64,000 bases of DNA. It comes from Aquimarina aquimarini. Lineage in GTDB: Bacteria; Bacteroidota; Bacteroidia; Flavobacteriales; Flavobacteriaceae. This document shows positions 8,516 through 17,930 of the stretch, one piece after another; the first letter of the stretch is position 1, and every line of letters begins with the position of its first letter. The position numbers and the translations under genes are program-made. The notes beneath the pieces are model-generated. The model was not told the origin of the DNA and made no database searches. It saw nothing but the letters and a program-made list of their open reading frames with translations. The stretch lies in the NCBI RefSeq assembly GCF_900299535.1, contig NZ_OMKE01000023.1, positions 1 to 64,000 on the forward strand, read 5' to 3'.

Positions 8516-10897
8516 TTAGAATTTAAAATTATAGGTTACCGCAGGTATAATACCAAAAACTGAAGTCCTCACGGCTTCATTTGCATAAGTGTCTTTGTTT
8601 CTTGCAAAATTAATTGATGCTGCATTTTTGCGATTGTATAAGTTGTAAATACTGAACACCCATTCTCCTTTCCATTTTTTTGTTTTGTTTTTTCTAGGAG
8701 TAAGTGTAGCAGATATATCTACTCTGTGATAGGCGGGTAGTTGTTCGCTATTCCTTAGCCCATCAAATAGTGGGATTGATAGTCCCTGATATTCAAATTG
8801 ACCTGTGGGGTAGTTGGTAGGTTGTCCTGTTTGAAACACAAAATTAGCTCCAAATTTCCATTTTTTATTGATCTCATAACTTCCATTAAAAGAGATGTCA
8901 TGAGTTTTATCATAAGAGGTTCTATACCATTGTCCGTTATTAATTCCAGGCTCTTGATTTGTTCGACCTAGTGTTCTTTGCTCAGATCTTGATAGGGTAT
9001 AAGCTAACCAACCTTTAAACTTGCCTTCGTTTTTTCTGACTAAAAATTCTAGACCATAAGCCCGTGCTTTTCCATTAAGAATATCTTGTTCGATGGCATT
9101 ATTAGCGATCAAGTTTGCACTGTCAATGTAATCAATACGGTTTTTGATGTCTTTATAAAAAAATTCTGTTTCTATTGTGTACTTATCATCGTTTATGCTT
9201 TTGAAATATCCTACTGCGTATTGATTAAGCAATTGTGGTTTTATGTATTTACCGCTGGGGGTCCAGACATCTAGTGGAGTCGGGGAGTTGGTGTTGGAGA
9301 GTAAGTGAAGGTATTGTGACATTCTGTTATAACTTGCTTTTATAGAGGTGTTATTGTTAAAAGCGTAGGCAAGGGTAATTCTGGGTTCTAGATTGGTAAA
9401 AGTCTTGATGATATCACTTCTGCTATATTTTTTGATACCAATACGATCGTTTCCTTCATAGAATTGTAGTTCTTGATTATAAGAAAGAGGGTTGTCATTT
9501 TGATATATGTTTAATTCTTCTTGCCCAAATCTGATAAAATGACTTGCTCTAAGGCCGTATTGAAGTGTTAAATTGTTTGATATTTTATGCTGTGCATCTA
9601 TATATACAGCGGATTCATTGGCGTATTTATCGATAAGTTTTTCTCTATTGATTCCAGATTTTTTGTTATTAGGTTTAATTTCACCAGGGTTAAACTTAAA
9701 ATAAATGGAGTTGATTCCGTAATTGAGTTGAAAATTATCACTTATATAATGCTTGAAATCGTATTTGAGATTAAAGTTTCGTATACCAGAATCCCATTTG
9801 AATCCTACAAAATCTAATTCTAATCCGTAAAAATAATCAGAGTATATAAGGGATAGGTTAGAGAATAATTTATCAGAAAAAAGATGATTCCATCTAAGAT
9901 TAAGTACAGTATTGCCATAGGTATTTGTGAAAATTTCATCTAGTGCAAATACATCTCTACCAAAATATCCAGATAGATAGAGGTTGTTGTTATCATTAAT
10001 TTTATAATTGAGTTTGGTGTTTAGATCGTAGAAATATGCAATATTATCATTGTCAAAAAGAGGTAAAAATAAGTGCGCGTATGATGCTCTTCCTCCTACC
10101 AAAAATGCTCCTCGGTCTTTTGCAATAGGACCTTCTGCGAGTAGCCTACTAGCTACAGCTCCTAAACCTCCATTGATTTTAAATTTTTTACTGTTTCCTT
10201 CTTTTTGGTATATATCTAATACAGAAGATATGCGTCCACCGTATTTTGCAGGAATTCCTCCTTTGTAGAGTTTTATATCTTTTATAGCGTCGGGATTAAA
10301 AACAGAGAAAAAACCAAAAAGGTGTGATGAGTTAAAAATCATAGCTTCATCTAATAAAATTAGGTTTTGATCGGCTGCTCCCCCTCTTACATTAAATCCA
10401 GAGGCACCCTCACCACCACTAGTAACTCCTGGTAAAAGAATGATGGATTTGATAATATCAGCTTCTCCTAAAACAACAGGTATTTGTTTGATGGTACCTG
10501 CAGTAAGTTTATTAATACTCATTTGAGGGGTCTTGATATTTAGTTTTTCTGTTTTTTCTGTAAGAATTACTTCATCAAGCATTTCTGATGCTTCTGTAAG
10601 CTGAATGTTTAGTTTTTTGTCTGCATTCAAATCGATTTCTTGTATGTTGTCTTTGAAACCTAAATAGCTAATTTGTAATTTGTATTTTCCTTTGGGTAGG
10701 GTTATAGAGTAAAAACCATATTCATTGGTAACGACTCCTTTTGCTATTTCTGGAAATAAAACATTGACACCAATTAGTGTTTCATTACTGGATTTTTCTG
10801 AAATAATACCATTAAGTGTATATTTCTCTTGACTGTAGATAGAGAATGATGTTAATAAGAACAGTAATCCAAGGTAAGCGCATATATATTTTTTCAA
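8516..10897 (-). CDS. TonB-dependent receptor with carboxypeptidase-like regulatory domain
   Basis: The 793-residue outer-membrane receptor has a signal peptide (1-22), a carboxypeptidase-regulatory-like beta domain (about 25-110), a plug domain (about 115-225) and a 22-strand type barrel ending in an aromatic residue (TYNFKF). It would import a ligand using TonB energy. It is followed closely by the DUF4249 lipoprotein, giving a two-gene uptake unit. Unlike SusC, no SusD partner or polysaccharide-degrading enzymes are nearby, so a glycan substrate is not supported. Confidence 0.9.
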   Translation of the reverse strand: MKKYICAYLGLLFLLTSFSIYSQEKYTLNGIISEKSSNETLIGVNVLFPEIAKGVVTNEYGFYSITLPKGKYKLQISYLGFKDNIQEIDLNADKKLNIQLTEASEMLDEVILTEKTEKLNIKTPQMSINKLTAGTIKQIPVVLGEADIIKSIILLPGVTSGGEGASGFNVRGGAADQNLILLDEAMIFNSSHLFGFFSVFNPDAIKDIKLYKGGIPAKYGGRISSVLDIYQKEGNSKKFKINGGLGAVASRLLAEGPIAKDRGAFLVGGRASYAHLFLPLFDNDNIAYFYDLNTKLNYKINDNNNLYLSGYFGRDVFALDEIFTNTYGNTVLNLRWNHLFSDKLFSNLSLIYSDYFYGLELDFVGFKWDSGIRNFNLKYDFKHYISDNFQLNYGINSIYFKFNPGEIKPNNKKSGINREKLIDKYANESAVYIDAQHKISNNLTLQYGLRASHFIRFGQEELNIYQNDNPLSYNQELQFYEGNDRIGIKKYSRSDIIKTFTNLEPRITLAYAFNNNTSIKASYNRMSQYLHLLSNTNSPTPLDVWTPSGKYIKPQLLNQYAVGYFKSINDDKYTIETEFFYKDIKNRIDYIDSANLIANNAIEQDILNGKARAYGLEFLVRKNEGKFKGWLAYTLSRSEQRTLGRTNQEPGINNGQWYRTSYDKTHDISFNGSYEINKKWKFGANFVFQTGQPTNYPTGQFEYQGLSIPLFDGLRNSEQLPAYHRVDISATLTPRKNKTKKWKGEWVFSIYNLYNRKNAASINFARNKDTYANEAVRTSVFGIIPAVTYNFKF

Positions 10898-11104
10898 AAG
10901 AAACTATTTTATTGATTAACCGAATCTGAGTTATGCATTAGAAAATCGATCACCGTTTGCTGCTATTTTTAATTCTGACAACAGTGCTCTAAAACATAAT
11001 ACAGATTGAATTGTATGTTTTGTAAAGGAAAAGATATGTTAGGAGTTCTACAATTATTATTTTGTTAATTCTGTGTGTGTTATTTTAAAGATATTTTTTA
11101 GAGT

Positions 11105-11809
11105 TTAATTTTCGAATATAGCAACTGCTCGAACAGGAGAACCTGTTCCTCCTTTAATTTTTAGAGGTAAGGCAATAAACCTGAACCTACCACGACCTAT
11201 AAGTAAGTGTAGATTAATCATATTCTCGTAGTGTGTAAAACCGAGCTCTCCACAGATATGGTGCACCTTTTTATTTGATATTCCAGGAACTCCTGGAGAC
11301 ATGGTTTCAACTCCAAAAGCTGATATTTTCTTTTCCCCTAGCCACCTTGCTGACTCTGCTGTAATCCCTGGACCATTTGCCCAATCTTTTTTGCCAAATG
11401 TTTTTCTATAATGATTGGTGTATAAGAGTATGGTATCTCCTTTTTTGATGCTTACTTCTTCTTTTTTACAGGCATTTTCAATCTCATGAGGTTCGATTAG
11501 TTCTTTAAGCCCTTTGTGAGATAAATCTAGACAAATTCCTTCTGTATAGAACATTGATAAAGGCATGGTATCTATAGATTGTCCTTGATATTCACGTGCC
11601 ATATGATTTATAGCATCTACATGGGTTCCTGTATGCTCTCCTAATTCTAGCTTATGAACTGCAGGAGTTTTTGTTTTAGGGTTCTTAATACCTTCCCATT
11701 CTTCATGTGAGTTGTGAATTGACATTTTTACTTGTGGGAGGTTTTTATAAACAGGCATTCCTTCATAAATCTCTTGGCTTAAGTCAATAATCTCGGTCAT
11801 CGTGTTCAT
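11105..11809 (-). CDS. Cyclase family protein (kynurenine formamidase-like fold)
   Basis: This 234-residue enzyme belongs to the metal-dependent cyclase family. The signature GEHTGTHVDAINH (about residues 57-69) supplies the His, His and Asp metal ligands, and GVETMSPGVPG plus HHICGE further on match conserved stretches. The family includes kynurenine formamidase, isatin hydrolase and other amidohydrolases, so the substrate is open. A second ATG (11800) gives MTEIIDLSQEIYEGMP and is an equally good start. It stands alone. Confidence 0.82.
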   Translation of the reverse strand: MNTMTEIIDLSQEIYEGMPVYKNLPQVKMSIHNSHEEWEGIKNPKTKTPAVHKLELGEHTGTHVDAINHMAREYQGQSIDTMPLSMFYTEGICLDLSHKGLKELIEPHEIENACKKEEVSIKKGDTILLYTNHYRKTFGKKDWANGPGITAESARWLGEKKISAFGVETMSPGVPGISNKKVHHICGELGFTHYENMINLHLLIGRGRFRFIALPLKIKGGTGSPVRAVAIFEN

Positions 11810-11919
11810 TTTTTAAATTAATGGTAATGTTCTGTATGAGATTTCTAAAAAAGTAAAAATACTTATTTTGTATTTGTAATATAGAGTTGAAGGCTGGTAA
11901 TTTGTTTGGTATTTAATAA

Positions 11920-12213
11920 TACAGAGAGAGGAAGAATCGTTTGTTATATGCTAGACATTTTGATGACATAGTGATGTCTGATAATTACATTTATGCTCTT
12001 TATACAAGAAGAAAGATAAGCAATGATCACCCAGATAATAGTAAGGTTTATGTGTTTGATTATGACCTAAACCCAATAAGAATATACAATTTAGATCGGT
12101 ATATTCAATTTCTTGATGTGGATAAGGATACTATGATTTACGGATTGCATACAGAACAATTAGGGTGGGAAAGTGCTAAGCAAAAAGTGTTTATCTATAA
12201 TTTAAAACATTGA
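11920..12213 (+). pseudogene. 3' remnant of a BF3164/TolB-like six-bladed beta-propeller gene
   Basis: About 97 codons from a stop at 11917 to the stop at 12213 encode DNYIYALYTRRK, KVYVFDYDLNPIRIYNLD and a closing IYNLK, the pattern of the last blades of BF3164-like lipoproteins (usually some 350 residues). No signal peptide, lipobox or earlier blades precede it; the only start is a TTG at 11941. I read it as the surviving 3' end of a deleted gene. A functional short protein is possible but unlikely. Confidence 0.55.
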
Positions 12214-12272
12214 TAAATAACGCTGTTTTATGAGTCAATATTTATTTACTCACATTAATTATACTTAATGTT

Positions 12273-12815
12273 TTATAAATTCACCTGTACATTGTATTCA
12301 TTAAGTATTTCCAGATGTTCTTCAATCTCGAATTCTGATTCTTTAAATCGATTACGTCTTGTAATACTTTCTTCTTTACGTATGATACTTCTTACAAAAC
12401 GACGCACAGCAGTTTTATCTTCTATAATTAATCCAGGGATAGGGGTGCTTTTGCCTTTATTGTTTTTTGCTACCATTGTAAAATAGCTAGAATTGCAGTG
12501 TTTTACTTTTCCTGTTTGTATATTTTCTGATTCTACACGTACTCCTACTACCATAGATGTATTCCCTACATAATTTACAGATGCTTTGAGGGTTACTAAT
12601 TCACCTACTTCTATTGGTTTTAAGAAGTCTACCTTGTCTACGCTTGCAGTAACACAATATGTTTCTGAATGTTTGGAAGCGCATGCGAATGCAATTTGAT
12701 CCATAAGAGACAAAATATAACCACCATGTATTTTACCACTAAAATTAGAATGAGAAGGAAGCATCAATTCAGAAATGGTTACTCTGGCTTCTCTATTGGT
12801 TTTATATTTTTTCAT
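12273..12815 (-). CDS. Acyl-CoA thioesterase, hotdog fold
   Basis: The 180-residue protein has one hotdog domain with the acyl-CoA hydrolase motif: HSNFSGKIHGGYILSLMDQ around residues 21-39 and a second conserved strand VDKVDFLKPIEVGELV. The pattern resembles the YciA/BACH group that hydrolyses CoA esters. A charged C-terminal tail (about 125-180) goes beyond the domain. It starts with MKKYKTNREARVTISELMLP, typical of the family. No neighbours give a pathway. Confidence 0.85.
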   Translation of the reverse strand: MKKYKTNREARVTISELMLPSHSNFSGKIHGGYILSLMDQIAFACASKHSETYCVTASVDKVDFLKPIEVGELVTLKASVNYVGNTSMVVGVRVESENIQTGKVKHCNSSYFTMVAKNNKGKSTPIPGLIIEDKTAVRRFVRSIIRKEESITRRNRFKESEFEIEEHLEILNEYNVQVNL

Positions 12816-13026
12816 AGCGCTTAATTTTACAAGGTTTACAAGGAGACTGCTTTTTAGTAGCGGTTATACGATTTACACATAAAAATTTCGTATATAGTTT
12901 GTTTCTTTTGCACTATATCTGTGTTATAAAATTCAACAATAGCTAAGGCTATTCTTTAATTTTACGCCTTAATCTAACACAAAATAATTCAAACTCTTTA
13001 TACGAAATTCTTATCCATAACTCGTA

Positions 13027-13401
13027 TTACTTATTCCTAAAATGGGGAGAAACTTCTTCGACAACATCGATTACAAAATATTTGGTATCTCCAAGCCATG
13101 AGATTTTGGCAAATCGTTCTTTGTATTTTAGTTTTACATATCTACCTTGAAACTTCTCTAATTTTTTTATAATATCCTCATTCTTATCTTCAACAGAAAA
13201 ACTAAATATTTGTGCTCCAGAGATTCCTTGACTGATTTCACCTTCCCAGGTTTTTATAGCTACTCCTTTGTAGCTAAACTTTATTAATTCACCACTTCGA
13301 GTTCCTTCACTATACGAAGCGTAATATATAAATGCATACCATCCTGCAAAAAGCAGTGTAATGGATATTATGATTATAATAAGTATTTTTTTCATGATCA
13401 A
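13027..13401 (-). CDS. Conserved single-pass membrane protein
   Basis: The 124-residue protein has one N-terminal membrane helix (about 5-28) followed by a small beta-rich periplasmic domain with TRSGELIKFSYKGVAIKTWE and EGEISQG. This small family is common in flavobacteria and is often mislabelled as a 6-phosphogluconate dehydrogenase, for which nothing here speaks. A second in-frame ATG at 13395 gives MKKILII and may be the real start. Function unknown. Confidence 0.7.
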   Translation of the reverse strand: MIMKKILIIIIISITLLFAGWYAFIYYASYSEGTRSGELIKFSYKGVAIKTWEGEISQGISGAQIFSFSVEDKNEDIIKKLEKFQGRYVKLKYKERFAKISWLGDTKYFVIDVVEEVSPHFRNK

Positions 13402-13437
13402 AGAAATTATAGTATTGGCTCTTCTTTATTTGATAAA

Positions 13438-13773
13438 TCAGTTTTGTTTTTTTACTGAAACAACTTTTCTAATTAATAAAATAAATCCAATTGTAAATAT
13501 GATTCTGGCTATAATAGAAATAACATTAACACCCATTATAAGTTTAGCATAGGTTTCAACTCCCCATTGGCGACTTATATAAAAAGCTCCTATTAGAGAT
13601 GCAATAGCGCATAATAACCCAAGTATAGAGCCAATAACTAATAAAACACCAGATGGCGATATTCCTTTTTTTGCAACATAGTATAAACAGCTAATTAGAA
13701 TAAGAATTTGAGCAATAGGGCTTATTATACCAATAATTACCCCAGATAGTATTTCAACAAAATTCTGCTCCAT
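13438..13773 (-). CDS. Four-helix membrane protein, paralogue of the preceding gene
   Basis: The 111-residue protein has four hydrophobic helices and a basic C-terminus. It aligns along its length with the protein encoded at 13777-14115: both have YY, a K-G turn, GVL, IG, a WG pair near the middle and a final IGF-LLI-K. The genes are 3 bases apart, so they are a tandem duplication in one operon. I do not recognise a family; no catalytic motif is visible. Confidence 0.65.
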   Translation of the reverse strand: MEQNFVEILSGVIIGIISPIAQILILISCLYYVAKKGISPSGVLLVIGSILGLLCAIASLIGAFYISRQWGVETYAKLIMGVNVISIIARIIFTIGFILLIRKVVSVKKQN

Positions 13774-13776
13774 TTT

Positions 13777-14115
13777 TTATGTCGTTGTATTATTTCCTTT
13801 TATTGCTTTTTTGATAAGTAAATAAAAACCTATTATAAAAAGTATAGATCCTATAAAAGCAATAAAGTTCACTCCTGAATTAATGATACTATATAGGTTG
13901 AATCCCCATGAGTCTACTAGCATAAAAAGGAATTGATGTATAATGGCTACAATAAATAATAATATATTACCTATAAGAATTAAGACTCCTTCTTTTGTAG
14001 AACCAACTTTACTTATATAATAGATGGCAAGAATTATAAATACAATAATTGGTATGATATAGAATATAATCCCTGTGATTCTAAGTAGGATTTCTGAAAA
14101 ATCAGTATCGATCAT
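13777..14115 (-). CDS. Four-helix membrane protein, first of a tandem pair
   Basis: The 112-residue protein has four predicted membrane helices and little outside the membrane. It is diverged from but clearly related to the next gene (13438-13773), sharing length, helix spacing and several Gly/Trp positions. It sits 34 bases downstream of rmuC on the same strand, so it may be co-transcribed with rmuC. Function unknown. Confidence 0.65.
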   Translation of the reverse strand: MIDTDFSEILLRITGIIFYIIPIIVFIILAIYYISKVGSTKEGVLILIGNILLFIVAIIHQFLFMLVDSWGFNLYSIINSGVNFIAFIGSILFIIGFYLLIKKAIKGNNTTT

Positions 14116-14149
14116 GATTTATTTTTTTGATTAATTTTTATATGTTGTT

Positions 14150-15496
14150 TTATTCATTCTCTTCTGTAGCTCTTTTTATAACAGCTTCGGGAAGAGATTT
14201 TTTGGCTTTGGCCCCCATTTTTTTGAGTTTTTCTACGCTTGTAATAAGGTTTCCTCTACCATCTACTAACTTATTCATAGCTGCAGAATAGTCTTTTTTT
14301 GCATCATCAATTTTTTTACCAACTCCTGTAAGGTCTTTTACCAAACCTTCAAATTTATCATATAGTGCTCCTGCTTGTCTGGCTATCTCAATTGCATTAC
14401 GTTGTTGTTTTTCATTATTCCACATAGTATCAATAGTGCGTAGTGTGGCAAGAAGGGTAGATGGTGTAACAATAACTATATTTTTCTCAAATGCTTGATT
14501 GTATAGTTTGTTATCTTGATTGATTGCAATAGCAAAAGCGGGTTCTATGGGTACAAACATAAGAATAAAATCAGGGGATTCTATGTCGTATAAATCCTGA
14601 TAATTTTTTTCTGATAATTGGTCTACATGACGTTTTAAAGAAGTGATATGCTCTTTGAGATGCGTTTCTCTGCTGTCCTCGTTTTCTTCATTGGTATAGC
14701 GTTCGTATGCAGTAAGGGCTACTTTTGAGTCAATAATCATTTTTTTATTATCGGGTAGATAGATAACTACATCGGGCATCACTCGTTGCCCACTGTCTAA
14801 TGTGAAACTTTGTTGTACAAAATATTCACGGTCTTTTTCTAATCCTGATTTTTCTAATACACGCTCAAGTACCAATTCACCCCAGTTTCCTTGCATTTTA
14901 CTATCTCCTTTTAATGCTTTGGTAAGATTGGTAGCTTCTTTACTCATTTGCTCATTAAGGTCTTTAAGGCCAATTATTTGCTGGCGCAATGCCGCATGAT
15001 AGTCGATGCTTTCTTTATGAGTTTGCTCTACTTTTTTCTCAAAGGTATTGATCTTTTCGTGTAGTGGATTTAAAATATTTTTAATATTTTCTTTATTCTG
15101 CTGAGTAAACTTATTAGATGTTGAATCTAATATTTTATGAGCTAGGTTCTCAAAATCTTTGGTGAATTTATCTTGAAGTTTTTCTACTTCTTCTTTTTGA
15201 GATGCATTTTTGAGCATTAGATTTTCATATTCTGCATTACGACGCGTAAGTTCTGTATTGAGAAAATCCTTTTCTCTACGAATCTCTTCACGCTCTTTTG
15301 ATAATTCTGTATATCGATTTTCTGAAGCTTTTTTGAATTCATCAAATTGAGACTGAATCAGGTTTGATCGTTCATTGATAGCACTTTCGTCACTTTTTTT
15401 CTGTAATAGGGTTACATATTTACCAATAAAAAAACCAGCAATAATTGATATAATGATTCCTCCAACAGCAATGAAGATGGGTGTGTATTCTGACAT
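14150..15496 (-). CDS. rmuC: DNA recombination protein RmuC
   Basis: The 448-residue protein has an N-terminal membrane helix (about 5-28), a long coiled coil (about 35-190) and the RmuC nuclease-like domain (about 195-400), with GNWGELVLERVLE, the DVVIYLPDNKKMIIDSKV region and VTPSTLLATLRTI as landmarks. The endonuclease-like core has the D...DSK pattern of restriction-enzyme folds. E. coli RmuC limits rearrangements at inverted repeats. The start at 15496 places the membrane helix correctly. Confidence 0.92.
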   Translation of the reverse strand: MSEYTPIFIAVGGIIISIIAGFFIGKYVTLLQKKSDESAINERSNLIQSQFDEFKKASENRYTELSKEREEIRREKDFLNTELTRRNAEYENLMLKNASQKEEVEKLQDKFTKDFENLAHKILDSTSNKFTQQNKENIKNILNPLHEKINTFEKKVEQTHKESIDYHAALRQQIIGLKDLNEQMSKEATNLTKALKGDSKMQGNWGELVLERVLEKSGLEKDREYFVQQSFTLDSGQRVMPDVVIYLPDNKKMIIDSKVALTAYERYTNEENEDSRETHLKEHITSLKRHVDQLSEKNYQDLYDIESPDFILMFVPIEPAFAIAINQDNKLYNQAFEKNIVIVTPSTLLATLRTIDTMWNNEKQQRNAIEIARQAGALYDKFEGLVKDLTGVGKKIDDAKKDYSAAMNKLVDGRGNLITSVEKLKKMGAKAKKSLPEAVIKRATEENE

Positions 15497-15782
15497 GTAA
15501 CCTATTGTTTATTTTGTTCAAATATAAAGAAGTGAATTCAACTTTTTTCCATTCGTTATAAAAATGCTCTTTTTCATTCAATTTTTGTTTTTTTCTAGCT
15601 TCGTAGCGTTGCTATAAAGTGTGAAAAGCACTTTAATAGCGCAAAAAAACTATTTTTTGTTAGAATCAAACAGTTAAACTGTTTCAAAGATACGCAATGA
15701 AACGGGACAAGAGGTTTTGCTATTAATTTAACCCCGTAATTCATCTAATTTTTTACCTAAGAGATAATTTATTTATATCAAT
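15497..15782. other. Non-coding stretch with three consecutive small stem-loops
   Basis: I see no gene here. Between 15611 and 15684 there are three adjacent inverted repeats: GCTATAAAGTG / CACTTTAATAGC (one bulge), CAAAAAA / TTTTTTG, and AAACAGTT-A-AACTGTTT. The rest is AT-rich. This could be an rmuC leader (minus strand), a small RNA, or decayed sequence. Confidence 0.35.
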
Positions 15783-15830
15783 ACAAAAAAAAGAGGCTAT
15801 CTTTTTATGGATAGCCTCTGAGTTTTTTTT
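15783..15830 (-). terminator. Intrinsic terminator after the lipoprotein gene
   Basis: A ten-base perfect stem (AGAGGCTATC / GATAGCCTCT) is flanked by an A run on one side and a T run on the other, so it could work both ways. It directly follows the minus-strand gene at 15854. Confidence 0.85.
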
Positions 15831-15853
15831 AAAGAATTTATTCTTCTAAAAAA

Positions 15854-16897
15854 TTATGGGTTTACTTCTGTTAATGTTGTTGTTTGTACTTTTACATCAA
15901 ATGTAATTTCACCATTATTTCCATCACCTGGAACTAATGCTGTGATTTTTATCATTCCCTTATTACCATAGCTGTCTACAAAGTCAATTACATCACCAAC
16001 TGCTAAGTTGTTTATTCTTTGGCTTGCAGGTTGTGTGATGAAATCTAAATCACTTTTTGTGGTTATTGCATCAAATTCAGCAATAGTTTTAGAAGATAAA
16101 TCAAAATAAACTTTGTTTAATTCTTCAGTAGTTACACCTCCTATAGTTGGCACATCTATAATATTAGTTGGGTAGTTATTAGAAGAAGCTAAAGAAGCTT
16201 TTCCTGTTAGTCCATAGTAATACCCAAAATCCCACAAAGCACTATATTCTTCACCTTGATTGATTTTATATACCTTACCATCAAAAATAGACATAAAAGT
16301 AGAAGACGATCCATCTCCAAGAGGTGCTTCTAAAAGAGTCTGCGTATAAGACTTTACACCATTACCAACAGCACCATTTCCTGCTTTGATTGTAATCGTA
16401 CCAAAGTCGTAATCTCCGATAGCATTTCTTTTTGATACATTTCTAAAATCACCTCTTCCTGTAGTTGCCCATAATACATAGGTTACAGTACCGTTTGCAC
16501 TAGATGGAGTGTCAAAGTCAATATTGAATGTAAATTCTTTTTTATTATCACCTACTAAATCAATAGAACCATCCTTTTTTTCATCAACAGCTTGATTAGT
16601 GAATGCAAATGGCTCATTGGCAGTACCATCTACGTTTTTAGAAATGTAAAGTCTTTTCATTGACTTATCTGCAGTAAACGTCACATTTACTTTTACTGTA
16701 GAGTTCAGTTTATCTGTTGTAATCTGTATATCACGTTCTGCAGTATTATTAGCATTGGTGGTGTTTACTATAAGATCATAAGTGGTTTCTTCACTAGGAC
16801 CTTCTATATCTGTATTGTCATCAGAGCTACAGCTAGTGATCAATGCTGATGAGGCTACTAAAAAGAAGATTGATTTGAGTTTTAACATTTTGTTCAT
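15854..16897 (-). CDS. Secreted lipoprotein of unknown function
   Basis: The 347-residue protein has a lipoprotein signal with a cleavage site at ITSC followed by SSDDN, a Bacteroidota surface-export type sequence (acidic after the Cys). The rest is beta-rich, with two parts: about 40-180 resembles an Ig-like or extracellular beta-sandwich segment, and 185-347 holds TIGGVTTEELNKVYFDLSS and a C-terminal beta region. I do not recognise a family and see no catalytic motif. It has its own terminator and stands alone. Confidence 0.75.
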   Translation of the reverse strand: MNKMLKLKSIFFLVASSALITSCSSDDNTDIEGPSEETTYDLIVNTTNANNTAERDIQITTDKLNSTVKVNVTFTADKSMKRLYISKNVDGTANEPFAFTNQAVDEKKDGSIDLVGDNKKEFTFNIDFDTPSSANGTVTYVLWATTGRGDFRNVSKRNAIGDYDFGTITIKAGNGAVGNGVKSYTQTLLEAPLGDGSSSTFMSIFDGKVYKINQGEEYSALWDFGYYYGLTGKASLASSNNYPTNIIDVPTIGGVTTEELNKVYFDLSSKTIAEFDAITTKSDLDFITQPASQRINNLAVGDVIDFVDSYGNKGMIKITALVPGDGNNGEITFDVKVQTTTLTEVNP

Positions 16898-17060
16898 AAT
16901 AGATTTGATTTTTTGATTCTGCGCAAAAATATTGCTTTTTAAAATAAATTGTACGCATAAGTAACGCCAAAATTGTACAGTTATTCCGTAATATGCTTAT
17001 TTATTCGATAAAAAGCATGGATAGGGAAGAAGGTAAGAAAGATAATGGGGTTAGGGATGC

Positions 17061-17870
17061 TTAATTTCTCACTTTGTAGGTACCAGATTTAGTGTCAAAA
17101 TGGATTAGGTCTTCAGGGAAAAGGGAAGAAAATGCCCGACATTGTATTAGTTCTTTGGGTCTGCCAAATTCAAAACCATCGGGATTCATTACAATCATCT
17201 TATCACATAACTGTATGGCAAAATCAATCTCATGGGTTGAGAAAAGAATTGTTTTCTTGGTCTCAAAAGCTAAACGTTTTAATAGTTTCAAGATGTATGC
17301 TTTATGATATATATCTAAATGTGTTGTAGGTTCATCTAGGATGATAAATGGAGTGTCCTGCGCTATTGCTCTGGCAATAAGGACTTTTTGAAGTTGCCCG
17401 TCACTAAGTTCAAAACACCGTTTGGTAATAAGATCTGTAATATGAGTAACTTCTATTGCTTTTTGTGTTTTTTTAAGATCTTCTTCTGCCATTTTACCTA
17501 CCCAGTTGGTGTAAGGTTGTCTACCCAGTGCTACTAATTCCTGAACAGTAAGATTTTTTGAGGCAATTTGTTCTGTAAGAACAATACTGAGTTGTGAGGC
17601 GAGTTCTGTAGACTTATAGGATTTTAATTCTCGGTCAGATAATAAAATTTTTCCGTGTAACTGTGGTTGTACTTTTGATAGTGTACGTAATAAGGTAGAT
17701 TTTCCGATACCATTGGCTCCAACTAATCCAACTAATTCCCCTTCGCGTAACTTTAGATTGATATCAGTAGCAATGACATTAAGCTTTTTGTGTGTACGGT
17801 ACCCTATAGAAAGGTTTTCTGTTTTGAGAACGATATTTATAGTTTCAGAATTAATAGATTCGTTTTTTAT
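17061..17870 (-). CDS. FecE-like ABC transporter ATP-binding protein with a non-standard start
   Basis: Read back to ATA at 17870 this is a 269-residue, full-length ABC ATPase of the iron-siderophore/heme/B12 type. It has Walker A GANGIGKST, Q-loop LTEQ, a variant signature LSDGQ, Walker B FIILDEP and the switch His in STHE. The frame is open from a TAA at 17879, but there is no ATG, GTG or TTG in frame until Met 127, which is far beyond Walker A. The most natural start is ATA AAA AAC GAA, which looks like a mutated ATG; ATT at 17855 is an alternative. No FecCD permease or binding protein is adjacent, so it is an orphan. Expression may be poor. Confidence 0.75.
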   Translation of the reverse strand: MKNESINSETINIVLKTENLSIGYRTHKKLNVIATDINLKLREGELVGLVGANGIGKSTLLRTLSKVQPQLHGKILLSDRELKSYKSTELASQLSIVLTEQIASKNLTVQELVALGRQPYTNWVGKMAEEDLKKTQKAIEVTHITDLITKRCFELSDGQLQKVLIARAIAQDTPFIILDEPTTHLDIYHKAYILKLLKRLAFETKKTILFSTHEIDFAIQLCDKMIVMNPDGFEFGRPKELIQCRAFSSLFPEDLIHFDTKSGTYKVRN

Positions 17871-17930
17871 GTTTGGTTATAGTCGTATATCAAATAAGCT
17901 TAAATTACTTTAAAGATAAAAAATAGAATT

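Noticed and set aside
17061..17492. Short 143-residue ABC ATPase fragment starting at an internal Met
   Set aside because: The same frame continues upstream through Walker A with no stop; the short version would lack ATP binding.
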